From Manihot esculenta (lineage: Eukaryota > Streptophyta > Magnoliopsida > Malpighiales > Euphorbiaceae), in assembly GCF_001659605.2 (NCBI RefSeq), contig NC_035174.2, forward strand, positions 2,606,389-2,670,388: a stretch of DNA of 64,000 nucleotides. Reading direction: 5' to 3'. A program made the position numbers and the translations under genes. Positions 59,655-64,000 of the stretch are shown here, piece after piece; position 1 is the first letter of the stretch; every line of letters begins with the position of its first letter. Below the pieces are notes generated by a model that was not told the DNA's origin, made no database searches, and was given only the letters and a program-made list of their open reading frames with translations.

Positions 59655-59860
59655 AGAGAAGAAGAAGAAGAAGAAAAAGAAGAAGAAGGAGATCGGAAAA
59701 GAGAAGAAGAAGAAGAAGAAGAAGAAGAAGAAGAAGAAGAAGGAGGAGATCGGAAAAGAGAAGAAGAAGAAGAAGAAGAAGAAGAAGAAGAAGAAGAAGA
59801 AGAAGAAGAAGGAGATCGGGAAGGAGAAGAAGAAGAAGAAGAAGAGGAGGAGGAAGAGGA
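59655..59860 (+). repeat. GAA/GGA microsatellite with interspersed GATCGG
   Basis: About 200 bp of GAA units interrupted three times by a ggagatcggRaaRgag segment (gatcgg at 59691, 59748 and 59814), giving a higher-order period of about 57-66 bp. Apparent Lys-, Arg- or Ser-rich frames through it are artefacts of the repeat. Confidence 0.95.
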
Positions 59861-60044
59861 AGGAGAGAGAATGAATATTTTAGTCTTTTTAATTAAAATT
59901 AACGGTGATTTAACTGAAAATCTAACGGGAGGGACTAATGTCATAGTTTTTAAAAATCACAGTGACTAAATTGAAGATTTTTTAAAACAGGGGGACAAAA
60001 GGTTGCATTTCACTAAATCAGATGGACTAAATTACAGTTTACCC

Positions 60045-60053
60045 TTAATAAAA
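60045..60053. repeat. 9-bp target site duplication TTAATAAAA, right copy
   Basis: Exact match to 58834-58842. Confidence 0.85.
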
Positions 60054-60859
60054 AGATTTTTTTTCTTGGAAATTAAAAATGTGATTTTATATATTTATAA
60101 AAGTAATAAAAGAAGTGCATTCAACAGTAAAATTCCACTTTGAAAGTTTACCTAATGGGGAAAGAATAATGAGGATTGCGCAGAAAGTGGAAGGCAGATG
60201 AAAGTGGCGATCTAGGAAAAGAAGATGAAAAAAGGTAAAATATGCTCTTTAAAATTAATTAAAGATGAGGATTTGCCTCTTTGCTTTTCAATCACAATTT
60301 TATATTATTTATTAATTACCCTTGAACTGAAGAAATATTGATTCCCAAGTTGACAATCGGGAAATGCCTACGTGCTTTCTTTCTTCCAGAAGCAAAATCA
60401 TTATCTTTGTAGAAAAAAAAACAAAATGTTTATAATATATATATATATATTTTAATCATTTTATTATCTTATATAAAAAATATATAATAAATTTTTGGCG
60501 GTCACCAAGGATGATGGATGGATGGATGACTGCCGAAATGATAAACTAATGAATATATATTTATAAATTTATTCACATTATAATAAATTATCAATTTTGT
60601 CAATAAAATACTTAATTTTGTATTTAATTGAAAAAATATCTTCTGTTTTATCAATTATTCTCATTCAATGTCATAAAATAACAAAATATTTTTTATAAAA
60701 ATAATTTCTCTGGGCTGATTTTGAAAAATATTAGGCCTTTGGAGGTAAAGATTTTCATTTTGAATTTAATTTGAGAATTTAGGAATTATTATAAAATTTT
60801 CCTTAAAAAATAAATATCTTTTAAATATAAGAAATTGATAATAATTAAACTTCTAACAC
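60054..60859. other. Intergenic, AT-rich
   Basis: No gene recognised. Contains (TA)n runs near 60436-60450 and a short GGAT repeat at about 60513-60528. Confidence 0.5.
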
Positions 60860-60869
60860 ACAAAATCAA

Positions 60870-61771
60870 GATGGGCGAGGTTCTCTCACTATTTTGAATA
60901 GAGAGAAAATCCTCTATTTTTTTCCTTTTGCTTTAGAGCCAGTCTAGCTTCTTCTGTCGATTTCTTCGGCTTCCTCTATTCTTTTTAAGCAAGGCAGGGT
61001 TTCTTCTTCTACTAATGGTGGGTTTTGCCTTCTTCATTATCGGGGATTGTGAATAGTTTTTTAGTTTTCTTTGTGGGTAGATTTAAGCTTGATTTGAGAA
61101 AGACCACATTGAGAATCTACCTCTTCTTCTTCTGTTTATGTTTTTTTTGCCTTTTACATGTCGTTTCTTCTGAGTACAGGTGGAAGTTTCAAAGCAAATA
61201 TGATTTTTTTTTTCTAGTTGTCCTTCATCTTCCTTGCTTGCAGGGCGGAGGCTCTTTAACACCGACTGCAGACAAGTTTGGAATGATGACTTGTTGCCTT
61301 TTATTAGGTGTGATTTGTCCTGAGAACGTTATCGAAATCTTGTCTGAAGCATCCAGTCTCTAAAGGGCTAATCGTGCAAAGGAGCTCTGCTGCATCACCG
61401 TTTCACTTTATTGGCTCTGGACTTGCTTTGGTTTCTTTGAGCTTCTTTTGCTTTGTGGCTTTTGGACTAACTCTAATTCTGTCATTTTCTTTCAAAAAGA
61501 ATCATTTGCTGTTTGTGTTTCTTTTTCTTGTTTTCTCGATTTGTGCCACCTTAATTCAGGAAGAGCTAATGATATGAGATGGAGGAGAAGATCACGATGA
61601 CAACACTACTAGCCTTCGGCGTTTTTTCTTCTTTCGTTTCTAGTAGACAGGATTCTTTTGTTGGGCTAAGCTTTTCTTGTGGACTGTATAAATTTGAGTC
61701 TACCTTTTAATGTAATCTATTCCGAATTTATTTAGGCCCAGTGAAAAAATATTATCTTTCACAAAAAAAAA
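60870..61771 (+). mobile_element. Poly(A)-ended LINE-like retroposon without coding capacity
   Basis: A GC-richer 0.9-kb block starts atgggcgaggttctctcact and ends in gtgaaaaaatattatctttc plus an A run (61762-61771). The 9-mer acaaaatca lies at both borders (60860-60868 and 61772-61780), a plausible target duplication of the length usual for LINE-type retroposition. The 5' part resembles plant L1 leaders (tcgatttcttcggcttcctc). No ORF1 or ORF2 similarity was found, so it may be an L1 copy with most of its body deleted, or a processed transcript. Confidence 0.5.
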
Positions 61772-61780
61772 ACAAAATCA

Positions 61781-62050
61781 GAACTTGTTAAATCATAACG
61801 TGTCAAAAGATGACACAGACATGGGAACGATAAGCAATAGCTGATAGCACACTGTTTCATAGGGAACGAGGGCAGTAACGTCTGAGATGATGACAAGTAT
61901 TCAAAAGCAGTAACATTGTACGGTCATAAATAAAAGAAGTGAGTCCCACTTTTTAATGCTGGTTTTTTACGTGACAGCCTTGATTGGTACACACAGCATA
62001 TTTATCCACATTGTGATTTGAATCCAAAATTGCAAAATTGTAATTTGGAA
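61781..62050. other. Short intergenic interval
   Basis: No feature recognised. Confidence 0.4.
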
Positions 62051-62544
62051 GGGATGCAATTGGTTCGGATATCGGCGAAAATTAAATTATTTAAATTAAA
62101 ATTAAATTTATATCAGTAATATTTAAATTTATTTTAAATTTAATTAAAAATTAATTTAAATTATTTAAATTCATTCCAAACTCAATTATTATTATTCAAA
62201 TAAAATTTAAATTCATTTAATTTTATATATTTTAATTAATAATTTATATAAAAAATATTTTTTATTAATAATTTTCATTTAAAAAATTTAATATTTCTAA
62301 AAAATATTTAAATTTAAATTTTTAAATAAAAATATATAAAAAAAATTTATAAATATTATTATAAAATATATTTTTTATATTAAATTAATTATTTATATAA
62401 ATGGGTTCGGATAATGAGTGTCATGTACATACAATTTAAATCCGATCTGAACCTACAACGGATATTATTTTTAAAATTCGAATTCATTCTAAATCCATTC
62501 TATTACGATTCGGAACGAAAATATCGGATCCATTGTCATCCCTA
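62051..62544 (+). repeat. AT-rich MITE-like element with GGGATG termini
   Basis: Imperfect terminal inverted repeats: gggatgcaattggttcggat at the left, and the reverse complement agggatgacaatggatccga at the right. The interior is extremely AT-rich. An inverted relative lies at about 39545-40035. I did not find a convincing target duplication. Confidence 0.5.
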
Positions 62545-63565
62545 ACCCAGACCCAGCCTTAACAGTTGGGTTTTGCTTTTGAACGGTTGGAAAAAATTCG
62601 GCAGAGACCCACGAGGGCAACTTGCGTTGGTGATCTTCATTTTAGTGTTGAATGTTTAATCATTTTCAATAATCATCATAATTAATCATATTAAAAGTCT
62701 TAATGTATTTATTTTTTTTGAATGATTTTTTTTTAAATAATTATAATTATTTTTACATAAATATTCACTGGTAGCCATTGCGAAGCAGGCTTCGCTTCTT
62801 AGGAAGCATAGTCCAAAAGCTAGTAGGCCTTGGCACTAAGTTGCTACTAGCAATTATTTGATTATTTTGATTTATTCATAATTAGAAACCCTTTCCTATA
62901 TCTTAATCTTTAGCTATAAACATTTTTGGACCAGCCTAGTCCCATCTAGAGCTCAATGGATTATTAAGCCAGCGTTCTCGATCTTCTCTTCTCTTCTTTG
63001 TGAAAGTATGAGCTTTTCATATCAAATTCATAAATCGAAGTTTATGTGCGTGACAAAGTTCTAAAATATTTTTATATTTGTTAATCTTCTACCGTTTTTT
63101 TAAAAATCATAACAAAGGCTAGATTAATTATTTTTTTACATTTCGTTATCTTTCATATATTCATCTGTTCTAAATCCATGAATTAAAGTTAAGATATGTT
63201 TATATTTCTTACTTCTATACCATTAAAATTTTGGAAACAAATAAGATTTCATTAACTTTATTTTTCACTATTCTAATAAATTTCCTTGCCATATGCATAA
63301 AAGTAGTTTTATAAATCATTTTGAAAGGATATTTCCCATCATCCAATCCCATTAGTTTTTAATTAACCTTAACTTTAAACCAAATATATAATAATTTAAT
63401 GATAATGTAATCTTATTTATCAATCAATTAATCCCAATGATACCAAAATTGTCTTTAAAATAGAATATTTTAGAGTTAAATTCAATTGAGAATATAAAAA
63501 CACTCCTACAACTTTGCAGAAAAGAAAAGAATCATGTAAACCAAGAGGAAGGTTGAGTGGAAGGG
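62545..63565. other. Intergenic, 3' of the LBD gene
   Basis: No gene recognised. AT-rich sequence with a GC-richer patch at 62545-62645. The last 100 bp probably belong to the LBD 3' UTR. Confidence 0.45.
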
Positions 63566-64000
63566 CTAAAGTGGCCTTGTTGCAGCCAAATTTGGTTGAA
63601 ATTGAGAATCAGGTGCGTGAGAAGTGCTGAGGACTGCGATTTCCGCTTGGGTTTTGGCCAGCTGGTTTTGTGCAATGTGTATTTGTTGATGTAGCAGAGA
63701 GATTATCCCAACACACCCATAGACAGGGTCTTGTATTCTGCACTGTGCCTCGTAAAATAAGGAGTTTGCTGCTTGGACTCGTTGGTGAGTTGGGAGTTGC
63801 TGGAATATTATAATCATCAAAATAATCAGTGATTAATTAATTGTCATTTAATTAAATAATATAAAGGATAAACATGATGATTAGGGTTACCTGGAGCATT
63901 TTTCCCACATTGCTGGCACCATAGATTTTGTGAACGCATGCAAATCTTTGAGGATCGTTGGAAGGAAAATAAGGAGAGAAAATGCAATCTGAAGGGCATC
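63566..64000 (-). CDS. LOB-domain (LBD) transcription factor, class I, LBD23/24-like, 5' end outside the window
   Basis: Two exons visible on the minus strand: 64000-63891 (running out of the window) and 63799-63566, joined CAG|CAA in phase 0 by a GT-AG intron of 91 bp at the position usual for LBD genes. The visible protein starts inside the zinc-finger-like C block (CPSDCIFSPYFP), then the GAS block (FACVHKIYGASNVGKMLQ), then QLPTHQRVQAANSLFYEA, RIQDPVYGCVG with the conserved DP motif, and a leucine-zipper-like coiled coil (LLHQQIHIAQNQLAKTQAEI). The C-terminal tail after the LOB domain is only about 20 residues, fitting LBD23/24-type short members. LBD proteins are plant-specific DNA-binding factors in organ boundary and lateral organ development. 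The N-terminal residues and start codon lie beyond base 64000. Confidence 0.93.

Larger units (their letters stand above)
58843..60044. mobile_element. Pack-MULE: Mutator-like element carrying a receptor-kinase fragment
   Basis: 1202 bp. Terminal inverted repeats of about 180 bp (58843-59023 and 59864-60044) start gggtaaactgtaatttagtc and match with only scattered differences. They are flanked by the 9-bp duplication TTAATAAAA. Inside are a TTC microsatellite (59023-59078), a captured S-locus receptor-kinase fragment (about 59084-59640) and a long GAA-type microsatellite (59655-59860). No transposase, so it is non-autonomous. Captured host sequence between MULE inverted repeats is the definition of a Pack-MULE. 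Confidence 0.85.

Noticed and set aside
59345..59944. Frames with very long Arg, Lys or Ser runs, and a poly-Leu frame near 59000
   Set aside because: Products of the GAA/TTC microsatellites in the Pack-MULE, not proteins.

Overview
This is nuclear DNA from a eudicot plant: AT-rich intergenic sequence, genes with GT-AG introns, plant-specific families (F-box/PP2, SEUSS-like, BAG with an N-terminal ubiquitin-like domain, DTX/MATE, LBD) and nested LTR retrotransposons. The protein sequences and repeat style would suit a Euphorbiaceae genome such as Manihot or Hevea, but that is inference from familiarity, not a search.

Layout. 1-11.6 kb is a gene pair: a 3-exon F-box/PP2 gene on + (CDS 1668-3545) and a SEUSS-like (SLK) co-repressor on - (CDS 5295-10496, nine coding exons plus a 5' UTR exon, one intron with a GC donor). 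11.6-22.1 kb is AT-rich and essentially gene-free, with a possible retroposon, a possible pseudogene fragment and a G-box cluster. 22.2-24.5 kb holds a 4-exon BAG co-chaperone gene on +, with a long leader and an upstream ORF. 24.5-37.3 kb is intergenic, with a strongly rearranged L1-type LINE (25.9-26.8 kb) and a likely non-autonomous hAT-like element (34.7-35.4 kb). 37.3-39.0 kb is an intronless MATE transporter on -.

41.9-57.8 kb is a three-layer retrotransposon nest. The outer shell is an old non-coding LTR element (LTRs 41904-42758 and 56848-57813, target duplication GTATG). Into its interior inserted (a) a complete, very young Ty3/gypsy chromovirus (43013-52981, two 2307-bp LTRs that I find differing at only two positions, an intact 1663-codon gag-pol, target duplication CTTCT) and (b) a solo LTR of a diverged relative (53872-56138, target duplication GATTT). 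Both LTR types carry arrays of a TTCGGCNGCCGAA palindrome around the TATA box.

58.8-60.05 kb is a Pack-MULE: about 180-bp terminal inverted repeats, a perfect 9-bp target duplication and a captured, frameshifted fragment of an S-locus-type receptor kinase between inverted TTC/GAA microsatellites. A poly(A)-ended retroposon lies at 60.87-61.77 kb and an AT-rich MITE-like element at 62.05-62.54 kb. The window closes inside an LBD transcription factor gene on - (63566 to beyond 64000).

The host genes are unrelated neighbours. All exon boundaries were deduced by eye from splice consensus, reading phase and remembered family sequence.
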